This document shows positions 1 to 9,939 of a DNA stretch of 24,694 nt, in pieces (the stretch's first letter is position 1; every line of letters starts with the position of its first letter). This stretch comes from Jimgerdemannia flammicorona. Its lineage: Eukaryota; Mucoromycota; Endogonomycetes; Endogonales; Endogonaceae. The stretch lies in the NCBI GenBank assembly GCA_003990745.1, contig RBNI01001057.1, positions 1-24,694 of the forward strand, written 5' to 3'. The notes under the pieces are model-generated. The model did no database searches. It had not been told where the DNA came from and saw only the letters and a list, made by a program, of their open reading frames with translations. The translations under genes were made by a program, and so were the position numbers.

Positions 1-150
1 GACGGAGGAGAAGGAGAAAAATGTAGAGACTTGAGAGGGGGGGGGGCCCTGTGGGAAAGGGAAAGGGCGGAGGTTGTATTAATATTACTATAAAGGGAAG
101 TTATAAAAGGAGTCCAAGTAACTATAAAAAAAAAAAAAAAAAAAAAAAAA
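1..150 (+). mobile_element. 3' tail of a LINE retrotransposon with poly(A)
   Basis: This is the last part of a LINE whose body lies left of the window. Its end matches the ends of the two other LINE 3' termini here: a gtatta-AT-rich stretch, then an actata/gactata motif running straight into poly(A) (126-150, 25 A). The same layout is seen at 5,450-5,510 and 8,805-8,865. The stretch before it is very G-rich, with a run of ten G near 41-50, as in the corresponding part of the right-hand copy. No reading frame is worth calling in it. The poly(A) runs directly into the next LINE copy at 151, so it probably served as that copy's insertion site. Confidence 0.7.
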
Positions 151-1790
151 GAAGAAGAAGAGAACTGCTAGACCTGGGGAAGTAGCCCCAGGTAGTAGTA
201 GTGAGATTAGAGAAGTAGCAACTAGGGAGAAGAAGAGAACTGCTGATAGAGGGGAGACTACTAATCTGGAAAAAAATCTAGATATGATAGCTGATGGAAA
301 GGTTGTGTAGAGGGAGAGCATAAGGCCTAGAGATCTGGCTAATAGTATAATAGGTCTGGTGGCAATACTGTTACTCAAAAAATTAGTATCTGAATTTACT
401 GTCATATTGTACTTCTGAAGCTTCTGATCTAAGAGATAAAAGACATGATCTCAGTAAAGTTCTTAAAGGGTCTAGAAGGAGTAGAGGTGGGTTTTGAGAA
501 GAAGGATCAGATGTTGGAGATATTGGAGAAAGGGGTAGTAGTGGGAAGAGTAGCAATCCCTATAGCTTGGTACTTGTGCTGAAACCTCCAGATAGTACAG
601 CTGGTGGTGGTGAATATACTCATAGTGAAGAAGAAGATAACTAGAGGGCTGATTGTGGATATTATCAAGGAGTATAGAGATGTAATAGATATTAGATTCT
701 GGGTCTAGGAAGGTATAGAGTTTAGGATCAGAGATGTGAATATTAGGGTGAGACTAGTAGGCAAGAAGAATACTGAGAAAGGAAGGGATTAGCCAGCAGT
801 ACTTAAGTGGGAACCAGTGGAGTACAAGGTCTCAAAGGTGAAGAGGATGCCAGAGGAGAAGGAGGATTTGCTAGAGGTATTAAAGGAACTAACCAGAGCT
901 ATTGAGAAGAGAAGTTGGTCTAAAGGAATTCAAGACTAAGATAGTGATAGAGATTGTAAATAGCAGGAGAGTACAACTGGACCAGACTGTCTGAGAGAGG
1001 GTCCAAGAGAGGCAGTATCAGAAAGATTTGTTGGTAAATTTGGAAGGATGAGCAGAGGGAGAGAATACTGCTGAAGAAGTAGAATTAAGAGCTAGTGCTT
1101 AAGCAGAGAAGAAGAGAGTAGCACCAAAGATGATTCTAGAGAAAGAGACAATTCAAGACAGAGTGTAGTGGCTGAGGACAAAGTAATAGTAGAAGAGGCC
1201 TAAGTATAGTATGAAGTGTCTACAGTGAGAGAAAGATCTGACAAGCTATAGGATATGCTGGAGGAGGACTGAGATGAGTCAGTGAGGATAAAATAGATAG
1301 AGGTCAGAGAGTTGGGGAGCAGAAGATAGTCCAGAGAGTGGATGAGACTATTGGGAATGAGCAATGATTGTAGAAAGTGCTGATGAATGTTGTGACTAAT
1401 AAGCTTAGAGAGATAGATTTTCAGGTAATTGGTGAGAGATATTGGAGTGATATTCTATAAAGAGAAGAGATAGTATAGAAGCTTCAAGATGAGCTAATGG
1501 TAGATCTGTTGGAGATAAAGAAGTATAAAGTAGATAACAATAGGGAGGCAGTGCTTCTGATAATTGTGAATGACCAAGTAGCCTATCTATAGGGCCCTAG
1601 GAAGGAGTTGACAAAGTGGCAGATAGTGTGTAAAGAGTACCAGTCTAACATGGAAGTGGTGGATGGTGAGAATTGTCAGGAGATCTTAGAAGTACTAGAT
1701 GCTCAGCAGGAAGAGACAGATGAGCTTGAGGTAGAGAGGAACCTGGATGTTGCTAGCAATATAGTGAGTATAAAAATATAAAGTAGACAA
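151..1790 (+). pseudogene. LINE copy 1 ORF1 remnant
   Basis: Remnant of the LINE's first open reading frame, whose product in such elements is a nucleic-acid-binding protein that packages the element RNA. One frame, for example through 448-900, gives peptides that align with the right-hand copy: SVKFLKGLEGVEVGF here against SVKFLKELEKMEVGF there, and EEKEDLLEVLKEL against EEEDLLEALKEM. The rest is rich in Glu, Lys and Arg. Many in-frame stops and at least one deletion relative to copy 3 (around 405-440) make it non-functional. No CCHC zinc knuckle is visible. The 5' end of the frame is missing. Assignment to ORF1 rests on position and on similarity to the other copy. Confidence 0.55.
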
Positions 1791-1813
1791 TTATTCTCTA
1801 AACATTGTTTAAT

Positions 1814-4800
1814 ATGAATAGTACAACTAGAATCTTCTCTTTAAATGTTAATAGATTACAGAGTATAGTGAGATATCAGAATATTTTCAGCTAATTAAAG
1901 AGGCTGGATGCTGATCTGTTCCTACTATAGAATGTAGAGTATAATGAGAACTTAGGTAGGCTGGACTGGATGAGAGAATCAGGTGGATATTTTAGTTTAG
2001 AAGAATAAGAGAAATATAAAGACATTAGATATTGAAGGAGCAGAGTGGTATAGAGAGTGTGGAGGAGACCAGACTGAAGCCCCTTGACTATTGGGTCCTA
2101 TTACTGCCCAGCAGAAAGAGAGAAGTATATGGAGTAGATAAGAGGATTATAAGATATAGATACTATAGTGATGGAGGAGATTGACTATCTGAGTGATAAC
2201 TTTAACATAATATAGAATGAGTAGCTGGACAAGACTAATAAAGGGAGAAGAATGGCTGGTAGGAGCAGAAGTATGAAAGGCTGAGAGGAGATTGAGAGTC
2301 TGAGCTCACTGGTAGATACCAGGCATCTTGATTGAAGAGATCACAGAGTCTATACTCACTAGATAGTAGAGCTAGGTTTAAGGATTGACTGGATCTTAAC
2401 TACTGAGTACTGGGGAGTAGATGTTTGGAGTTCTTTAGAGACAGTTTGGTACTCATGATCAGATCACTGGAGTCTACTGGATTGTAGAAGGTTCAGGAAA
2501 AGTGAGGAGGGGTCTGAATATTAGTACCTTTACTGGAGGAGACCTCTTTATAGAATATATAGGTGGTAGACATTAGTTCTAGGATTATTAGCTGGAGGAT
2601 ACAGGAGCTGACAATTGGGGATTATTAGCAATATTTGAAATCAGATACTCAATAGTTCTGGGGAGAGATAGGAAAGGAGAGAGGTACTCAGAGGAGAAGT
2701 CATTTAAGGTGGGCTTCTCAGAGGTTAGAGAGGCTATTAGAGAAGTGGGCTAATTTGCTGAATGATAGAAAAGAGGGGGATTGGAGGGTTCAGTGGATCT
2801 GGCTAAAGGTGAAAAAACTAAAGAAGCTGTTGAGACAGAAGAAAGAATTACAGGTAAAGAGTATGGTAGTCTGGCTACAGTGGCAGGACTTGGAGGAGGA
2901 GAAGGGATCTACAAAGTTCTTGTTAAGGTGGCTTTGGGTGAGAAGGGTGAGGTAGCAGTAGAAAGGAGTATTAGATAAGACTGAAGAGATAGTGGTCAGA
3001 ACTCCAGAGATCTTAGAACAGTTGAGTCCCTAATAGAGGCAATTATAGAGTAAGAAGGAGAGTGAGGAGAATGCACTAGACATTGACCAGTATCTGGAGA
3101 GGTGGCATCCAGATCCAGCAGAGGGTTTAGGTAAACTTGGAGTATCTATCTAAGGAGAGGAGATTTATAGGATGCCGGTGATGATAAGGCTCAGAATAGT
3201 CCCTGAAGAGGATAATTTATCTTGGGATTTCTGAAAGAAGATAGCAGGTATGAAGTTGGCTTTGAAAGAGATGATATGGATGTATGATGAAGTTATTGGC
3301 TTCAGGGCTTGGATTGGAGGGCAGTACCTGGATCTTATAGCTCTGTTGTATAAGAATAAGAGAAGAAGAGAAGAACTAGAGACTGATCATACTTCTGGAT
3401 ATAGATTGTAAGTTGGTTACAAAAATATTAGTAGCTAGATTGTAAGGAGTAGCTCAGCAGATATTGAGAGTAGAGCAGAGAGACTTTATTAGGGATCATT
3501 TGATCAGAGACAGGACAGCATGGGTACATGATATCATTAAAAGGACTTATACTATAAGAGTTGATAGTCAACTAGTATTTCTGAACCAAGAGAAGACCTA
3601 TGATAGAGTTCAGTAAGTATGACTGGAGGGGATGCTGAAGTATATGAGAGTTCTCCTAGCATTTAGACAATCTTTGATCAGTCTGTTAAAGGGGAGTTGG
3701 GCAGTTATTCTGGTGAATAAGTACTGGAGAGAGTCTTTCCCTTTGAGCAGAAGAGTGTTACAGGGGGACCTATTGTTGTCAATCTTTTATACTCTCTCTC
3801 TGGAGTCTTTGTTAGATAGAATTAGGCATAGAGTAAGAGGGTTGAATATTCTGAGAGTAAACTGGAAGGTGGGGGCCTTTATTGATAATATAGTAGTAGG
3901 GCTGAACTCTGTAAAGGATATAATAGTACTGAAGAGAGCAGTAGAATTATATAAGAGATGCTCAGGTGCTAAGCTTAACTGATATAAGTGTAAGACTCTG
4001 GTATTAGATAGAGAGATAGTAGGAAGAGATATAATTGAAACAGTTGTCTTAACAAGAGAGGCAGTCTGATATCTGAGGATCTACTTCTCAGTATATGGTT
4101 CTCTATTACCTTAGATATGATGAGAGTAGTGGCTGATAGAGTAGAGAAATACTCCCTTAAGATAGAGTGGCTAATATATTTCTCTGGCTGATAGGGTAAT
4201 AGTGTTGAATATTTATTGGCTACCTAAGTTGTGGTATCTGGAGTATTACTTAAACTTCCTAGTATAGGTGGTCAAGAGATTGTTAAAGATAGCTAGGATA
4301 TAGATATGAATAAGGTAGTAGAGTCAGATTGGCTGAGAGGTATTAATACTACTAATTGACTAGAGAGAGTTGAGTCTAGTAGACTTTATCAAGTGCCTAT
4401 ACTACTTGAGAGTATGGTGGCTGAAATAAGTTAGTGAGTTGAGGGGACTAAGAGTAGATACCCCTTATACAGAGAGTGTGGGAGGTACAGTTCTCTCTCT
4501 ATGATATATCTGGTAACTTGCTCTCACTGGTGGTACTGGAGAGAAGCCAGAAGATATGCTATAGGAGATTCTGGTGAGAGTGATTGATAGAGCTCACTGA
4601 ATTAGTCTCTAGTAGCAGAGTGATGAGAGAGAGATAGACTGGAGATCTCAGATATAGAGATAGGACTATCTTCTGTTGGAGGTATACTGGTAAATAATTT
4701 CAGTTTAGAGGATAGTATGGAATATCTTTAAGAGTATAGGAGAGATTTGTGGTCAGAGACTTGGTAGGGGGTAGAGATTGGTAAGGAGTAGAACTGAAAT

Positions 4801-5440
4801 AGTATCTGGTCTTAGAGTAAATAGGTAGTGAGGTGGATTTCCTCCAAGTTCTGGATAGCATGATAGAGGCTCTTACAGCACAATATGATATTGAACTATT
4901 AGTTAGGATATTTAGTAGAAGAGAGTACCTTAGAGTATAAGAAGTATCTTAATATTAGGCAGAAGAATAGAGTAGTACAGATATCTGAACATTGGCTAGA
5001 AGAGTGTGAGGTTATATGAGACTTTTGGAGGGTTATTGAGAGCTATATAGGAGTATACTCACCTAGGTAAATAGTGAGTGAGAGGTGAGATGATCTCTGG
5101 AGAAGACTGGTAGGAGGGATTGATGATAAGTAGTTAACTATTGAGTAGACTCTGACTATTTGAGTTGGGCTTACCAGACATTAGCTGATATATTTGAGAA
5201 TGGTCAGAGATTAGTACTTAGAGTATAGATTGCAAGATAGGAATAGTTAATGCTAGATCTTTTGAATAATTGATAGCAGGGGTGGAGTCCTGAAGAGAGA
5301 CTCTATAGAGAGCTTATAGAGAGAATTTGCAGACAGAATGAGAGGAGAATTGGAATAGTAGAGGGGATAGTGACTTTTTGAGAAGATAGAGAGAGGAGGG
5401 GAAGGAGAGAGGCTTCTTATGAGATTAGGTGAGGAGTATA
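1814..5440 (+). pseudogene. LINE copy 1 ORF2 remnant (endonuclease-reverse transcriptase)
   Basis: The second LINE frame encodes the protein that nicks target DNA and reverse-transcribes the element RNA. It begins at a preserved ATG (1,814) with MNSTTRIFSLNVNRLQS, the N terminus of an AP-endonuclease-like (EEP) domain. The endonuclease GDFN motif is decayed to DNFN near 2,200, while the Ser-Asp-His motif remains at about 2,459-2,467. In the reverse transcriptase, F-L-N-Q-E-K-T-Y-D (about 3,570-3,605) has lost its first Asp. A 116-codon stretch at 3,632-3,982 is still open and contains the LQGD motif and the active-site block AFIDNIVV, where the usual Asp-Asp is Asp-Asn (GATAAT at 3,884-3,889). 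The C-terminal part is shredded by TAG codons. It is certainly inactive. Confidence 0.8.
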
Positions 5441-5500
5441 TATTTTCTTCTGTATTAGTATAATATAGACTAGTAATAATAAAGTAAAAGTTCAAGTGAC

Positions 5501-5503
<3 letters not shown>

Positions 5504-5597
<94 letters not shown>

Positions 5598-5627
5598 AAG
5601 AAAAAAAAAAAAAAAAAAAAAAAAAAA
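5504..5627 (+). repeat. Poly(A) tail of LINE copy 1, 124 nt with three interruptions
   Basis: A run of 124 bases, all A except G5536, T5596 and G5600. It follows the gtgactata end motif shared with the other LINE 3' ends, so it is the retrotransposon tail. It is much longer than the 25-A tail at 126-150. The interruptions could be point changes, the seam of two tails, or consensus noise in a homopolymer. Confidence 0.85.
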
Positions 5628-5699
5628 GACCAATATGAACAAAGAACTTTCCTTCTTATATACTATCACTATAATAGAAGATAATCTCAAAGGAATCTT

Positions 5700-6060
5700 C
5701 AAAAAAATCAAAGTCAAGAGATTCTATATTACTGTAAAAATTCCAGACAAAGTAATAAATCTGATATTGACTATGATCTCTACTCTAGTATAGAAGTAAT
5801 CATTAAACTAGGCAAGTAAGCAATTATTAGCACAAGTGTTAGAATGGAAGTTCTCAAAGAAACCTATATCTGTCTTATAGAAAAGAGTAGTCTGACCAAG
5901 GAAGAGAGACTCTATATAACTAAAGAAGTTATAGATCAAGAATTTAAAGATAAAATTAAGATTCTGCTATATAATACTGAATAGAAGATAGTTGAAATTA
6001 TATATAGAAAATGAATTGTCTAAGATAATATATAATAGTCTTAAAGTTAAAGAATAAATG
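5700..6060 (+). pseudogene. dUTPase-like domain remnant
   Basis: dUTPase hydrolyses dUTP to dUMP and keeps uracil out of DNA. One + frame, set by codon GAT at 5,763, shows the family's motifs in order. These are a motif-1-like DYDLYS (5,769-5,786), an IISTSVRMEV stretch before the family's typical Thr-Tyr, a motif-2-like KSSL (5,883-5,894), a motif-3-like VIDQEF (5,928-5,945), then KIKILLYN (5,952-5,975) and a degraded I-V-Q-like motif near 6,010 in which the Gln position is TAA. Stops are at 5,817 (TAA), 5,982 (TAG), 6,003 (TGA) and onward, with no frameshift in between. The frame continues, damaged, to about 6,460. dUTPase domains occur both as cellular enzymes and inside some retroelement polyproteins, and I cannot tell which this was. 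Recognition is by eye from motif order only. Confidence 0.5.
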
Positions 6061-6484
6061 AACTATCACTCTCTAATAGAGAAGAAAAAGCTTTCAGATT
6101 AACAAAAAAGTACCCTGACAAGGCCAAGGAGAAGATCAAGATATAGAAGATTGTCTATATTGATAAACCTCAAGACTAAGACCAGAAATGATACCAGTAC
6201 ATTACTGATAGATATATCTCTATAAGATAATATTCTTATAGAATTAAGATATACTTTTTCAAATATATGTAATACTGAGAACAAATTAAAAACAAGATCA
6301 CTATTACTATCTTTATAGCTATAAATATCAATGAAATTCTACTGAACTACTTTCTATCAATATATGAATATTTAGAGTTCTAGATCCAAATAAAGCCTAA
6401 TAATATCTTAAAAGAATTCAAAATTTCCAAACTTTCTACTACTAATAAAAATTAAAGAAGTACTATAAGATAAGATATCTCATT
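6061..6484 (+). pseudogene. Continuation of the decayed frame after the dUTPase remnant
   Basis: The frame of the dUTPase-like stretch continues here for about 130 codons, interrupted by several TAG, TAA and TGA codons. Peptides such as NREEKAFRLTKKYPDKAKEK and ITDRYISIR have ordinary protein character and a Lys/Ile bias. I recognise no domain. Base composition (AT-rich but with more C than the LINE copies) matches the segment from 5,628 on, so the two probably belong to one element or gene, cut on the right by LINE copy 2. Confidence 0.3.
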
Positions 6485-8859
6485 CACTCTGATTCAGTAG
6501 CAGACTTAGGTGACCTTGGTACTAGTGTCTAAGGAAAAGAGATTTAGCAGGTTCTGATAATAATAAGCTCTGAGATGGTACTAGGAAAGGATGACTTACA
6601 GTGAGATTTTTGGAAGAAGATAGTAGGAGTTAAGTTGATTCTAGAGAAAATAACAGTAATGTGTGATAAAGTAATAGACTCTAGAGTATAGATTGGGGGA
6701 TAGAGCTTGGGTCTTATGGCTCTGCTATTTAAGAATAAGAGAAGAAGAGAGGAGTGAAAGAACTAAAGGCTAATTATGTTTCTAGATATAAATCACAAAC
6801 TGGTCATGAAAATCTTAGTAGCTAGACTATAGAGAGTAGCTCAACAGATTCTGAGGACTAAGTAGAAAGGATTCATAGAGAGATATCTAATTAGAGATAG
6901 GACAGTCTGGATGTATGGTATTATTGAGAGAGCTTATACTACTAGAGTAAATAGATGACTGGTTTTCTTGGACCAAGAGAAGGCCTATAATAGAGTCTGA
7001 CAAATATAGTTGGAAGGAGTGCTAAAGTGTATTGGAGTCCTCTCTGGGATCTGGCAGGCCTTAGTTGGTCTGCTAGAAGGGAGTCAGACAGTAATTATAG
7101 TAAATAGATATAGAGGAGTTTCATTTCCTCTGGACAGAAGAGTGCTACAGGAAGATTCACTGTTACTGATTCTGTATACTCTGTTTCTGGAACCTCTTTT
7201 GGATAGAATATAGTATAAGGTGGGAGAGTTAGATATTCTGAGAGTTAATTAGAAGGTGGAGGCTTTTGCCAATAATATAATAGTTAAGCTGAGATTAGTT
7301 GAGGATATTGCAGTACTGAAAGGTACAGTAGAGTAGTATGAAGAGTGCTTGGGTATTAAGCTCAACTAGTATAAGTATGAGACTTTAGTATTGGGAAGAG
7401 AGATAGTAGGTAGAGATATTATTAAAATAATTGTCTCTATAGAAGAGGCTGTATACTATCTGGAGATCTACTTTTTGGTATATGGTTCTTTGCTATTATG
7501 CAGATAGTGGGAGCAGTGATTGGCAGAGTGGAGAAGTACTCTTTTGGGGTAGGGTAGTCACTATATATCTCTTAATATGTTGAATGTTTACTGGTTGCCT
7601 AAGCTATAGTATCTAGAGTACTACTTGAACTTTCTGGCATAAGTGGTCAAGTGATTGTTAAAGATAGTCAGAATCTAAATATAGACAGGGCAATAGAGTC
7701 AGATTGATTGAGAGGTATTGATCTAATTAATAGACTAGAAAGGCCTAGGTCTGGTGGATTTTTCCAAGTATCTTCACTGCTTGAAGACATAGTGGCTGAA
7801 GTGAGAAAGTAAGTTGAGGGGCAGAGAGTGGGTCCCCCTCATGTAGAGGGTGTGGGAGGCCTAGTTCTCTCCCTAGAGTATAACTGAGGATCTTCTATCT
7901 CTGATAGCATTAGAGAGAAGTTAGAGGATATATTATAGGAGATTCTGGTGAGGAGTGATTGATATAGTATACTATATTAGTAGAGTGATGAGAGAGAGGA
8001 GGAATGGGGACCCCAGATGTGAAAGTGGAACTGCCTTCTATTGAGTGGAGTACTAATAGATAACTTCTGCTTAAAGAATAGCATGAAGTACCTTAGAGAA
8101 TATGAGAGAGATCTGTGGTCTGAGGTATAGTAGAGAGTGGAGATTGGAAAAATATAGAACTGAAACAGTATTTAGCTGTGAGGCAAGCAGGTGGTAAGAT
8201 AGATTCTCTCTAAGTTCTGGGGTAACATAGTGGAAATTTCTATAACATAATGTCATATTGAACTACTAGATAGGTTACTTAATATAAAGAGGTACCTAGG
8301 AGTATGAGGAGTATCTAAATATCAGGCAGGAGAGAGAAATGATACAGACTTCTGAATATTAGTTAGGAGAGTATAAGATGATAGATGACTTTTGGAGAGA
8401 GATTGAGATATAACTGGGGAGATATTTACCAGAGTTGATAGTGAGAGAGAGGTAGGGTGACCTTTAGAGAAGATTGGTGAGAGAGTTGAGAGATGAGTGG
8501 TTAATATTAAAATAGGTGCTGGCAATTTGGATTGAACTTATAAGATATTGGTTATATATATATATTTGAAGAGGATCAATAGTTGACTTTGAGGGTAAGG
8601 GTAGCTAGATAGAAGTGGCTGGTGACAGATATGTTGACTAGATAGTAGAGGGGTAAAGGTACTGGTGGGGGTATTGGAGGCAATTAGTGAAGACAATCTG
8701 TAGGAAGAGTGGGGGGAGAATTGGGATAGCTAAAGAGTCAGCAGTATTTTGAGAGAATGGTGAGAGAGAGAGAGAGATTCTGAGTAGGATTGAGTGAAGA
8801 AGTTCATTTGTATTAGTATATCATAGATAGTTTAATAATAAAGTAGAAGTTCTTGTGAC

Positions 8860-8864
<5 letters not shown>
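6485..8864 (+). mobile_element. LINE retrotransposon copy 2, strongly 5'-truncated
   Basis: Collinear with copy 1 from about 3,110 to its end: the segment lengths agree closely (about 2.38 versus 2.39 kb), as do the blocks. It starts inside ORF2 just before the reverse transcriptase, as expected from incomplete target-primed reverse transcription. Its 3' end carries the gtattagtat...aataataaagta...gtgactata signature shared with copy 1. Instead of poly(A) it is followed by (TA)n. CpG is nearly absent, and TAG, TAA and TGA stops are dense. A possible short target-site match is ATATCT just before the element and again just after the (TA)n, which is too short to rely on. Confidence 0.8.
6580..7370 (+). 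pseudogene. LINE copy 2 reverse transcriptase remnant
   Basis: Remnant of the reverse transcriptase domain. Visible pieces are LLFKNKRRREE (the family's L-x-K-K-x-D region), FLDQEKAYN around 6,965-6,991 in which the second Asp of the D-x(5,6)-A-[FY]-D block is Asn, and an open stretch at 7,010-7,213 containing RRVLQED in place of the usual R-x-x-QGD. The catalytic Asp-Asp is AATAAT (Asn-Asn) at 7,271-7,276. All of these replacements are G-to-A on the + strand. Dead coding sequence; downstream to about 8,810 only fragments of the ORF2 C-terminal region remain. Confidence 0.7.

Positions 8865-8891
<27 letters not shown>
8865..8891. repeat. (TA)n microsatellite at the LINE copy 2 3' end
   Basis: About thirteen TA units directly follow the gtgactataa end motif of LINE copy 2, at the place where copies 0 and 1 have poly(A). 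It may be a poly(A) tail that changed into a dinucleotide repeat, or a pre-existing target repeat. Confidence 0.8.
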
Positions 8892-8895
<4 letters not shown>

Positions 8896-9439
8896 CTTAT
8901 CTATCAATAAGCTACTCTCAGTATTGTCAAATAATGAGCCTGTCTTTTTATTGATAATATATCCATATTGTTGTCAAAAGACTCTATGTTCTTTTCTGTA
9001 TCTAACTTTAAGTTCTTAACTATCTCTATAGAGTATTCTCTAAGAATATTATAATTAGAGTGATATTGTTTTTTAAATAGTCTAGTATACTGTCCTTCAG
9101 TTTAATAAGTACTTAAAGTTTAGTACTAAGTCCAATAAGTAGACTTAGATAAAAAAGAGAAGAATGTAATATATCATTATATATCTATAAGCTACTGAAA
9201 ATTCTGATAGAATTTTGGCAGAAATTTCTATAAAAATTTCTATAAAATTTCAAACTAGTAGTTATAGTTATCTAAAATAGTATAAATATATATATATATA
9301 CTCAGTATACTATATTTAGTTATAGCCTCAAACATATATAAATACTTTTTATATTGAGTATATTGTAACTTCAGCTCTACTTTTTCTAAATATAAAAATA
9401 AAGCAGTATTCTTATTACAGAACCCTCAGACCTAACTTA
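8892..9439. other. AT-rich spacer, no gene recognised
   Basis: T-rich, low-complexity sequence with a second TA run near 9,287-9,300. On the minus strand a stretch of about 65 codons between roughly 9,090 and 8,895 is open and has protein-like character (for example SIEIVKNLKLDTEKNIES), bounded by dense stops. It may be the remnant of another mobile element, but I recognise no family. A near-palindrome around agtccaataagtagact lies at about 9,130-9,147. Confidence 0.4.
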
Positions 9440-9660
9440 TTAACAATTCTGAGTCTGATCAACTTGAGATACAAGTACAGTACTTCTATCAGTACAAAAA
9501 TCTGAAAGTAATATCTGGACTCTGTTGCAATAGATAATTAGAACTTAGCACTTTCTCAAGAACTCAAAACTTAGGACCAATAGTTACCATTAACTATTTA
9601 CAACATATTAATTCTATCAGCATAAGTTTTATTATATAAATAGTCATAGATTGTAACTTA
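9440..9660 (+). repeat. Dispersed AT-rich repeat, unit A (left of gene island)
   Basis: This segment matches the reverse complement of about 18,320-18,520. The clearest block is aacttaggaccaatagtta (9,568-9,586), which is identical in the other copy. On one side lies gtacttctatcagta (here) against gtacttttatcagta (there), and on the other a cttaggaccaatag...attctat...gttttatta series. Most differences I see are C/T or A/G. The nature of the repeat (solo LTR, inverted-repeat element or other) is unknown. Confidence 0.6.
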
Positions 9661-9762
9661 TTGATCTTAAAGCAGAGAAGCTAGTAAAGAATTATAAGTT
9701 ATATAAATAGTTTTTTTTTTTTTTTTTTTGAATTAAGAAGATAATAGTAATTAAAAAGATAA
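9661..9762. other. AT-rich spacer with poly(T) tract
   Basis: Contains a run of about 19 T at 9,711-9,729, followed by A-rich sequence. Read on the minus strand it is a short poly(A), so it could mark the end of a small retroposed insert, but no body is recognisable. Confidence 0.4.
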
Positions 9763-9939
9763 GATGAACAGAATCTTAATGAACTGGATAAAGATAGTAA
9801 AGATAATCTTAGTGAACTCAGTAAAAATCGCAAAGAGAATTGTAGTGAATTGATGAACTTGGTGAACTCAGTGAAAAAAGCTATCACTGACCTGAAAATC
9901 TCCATTATCTTTATGAAATCACGTAAAAATTTAATGTAA
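9763..9939 (+). pseudogene. Short open stretch with coiled-coil character
   Basis: Fifty-eight codons, from the codon after TAA at 9,760 to TAA at 9,937, are open and read as a charged heptad-like pattern: NELDKDSKDNLSELSKNRK, then ELMNLVNSVKKAITDLK. Leu, Ile and Val recur at 3-4 residue spacing with Lys, Glu, Asp and Ser between, as in coiled coils. There is no good start codon and the frame is closed upstream, so it looks like the 3' end of a broken gene. A gtgaactcagt motif occurs twice (about 9,811 and 9,860), giving a weak internal repeat. It sits at the edge between AT-rich debris and the gene island. Confidence 0.25.

Larger units (their letters stand above)
151..5627 (+). mobile_element. 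LINE retrotransposon copy 1, 5'-truncated, heavily mutated
   Basis: A non-LTR retrotransposon (L1/Tad-type layout: ORF1, then ORF2 with endonuclease and reverse transcriptase, then poly(A)). It aligns by eye with the copy at 18,960-24,694 at an offset of roughly 19.1-19.3 kb, but lacks about the first 300 bases of that copy. Almost every frame is broken by TAG, TGA or TAA; CpG is nearly absent (one example is near 3,175); and the + strand has far more G than C. This fits transition mutation such as RIP on an already divergent subfamily. An agaagaagagaactgct motif occurs twice near the start (about 153 and 231), suggesting a short internal duplication. It ends in a poly(A) tract at 5,504-5,627. 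Confidence 0.85.

Noticed and set aside
88..405. Minus-strand open frame of about 105 codons ending in poly-Phe
   Set aside because: It crosses the poly(A) junction of two LINE copies and is the reverse of the ORF1 region. The sense strand loses frames to TAG (CTA in reverse), so the antisense stays open artificially.
5496..5684. A + strand poly-lysine open frame and its poly-phenylalanine mirror on the minus strand
   Set aside because: Both are translations of the poly(A) tail of LINE copy 1, not proteins.
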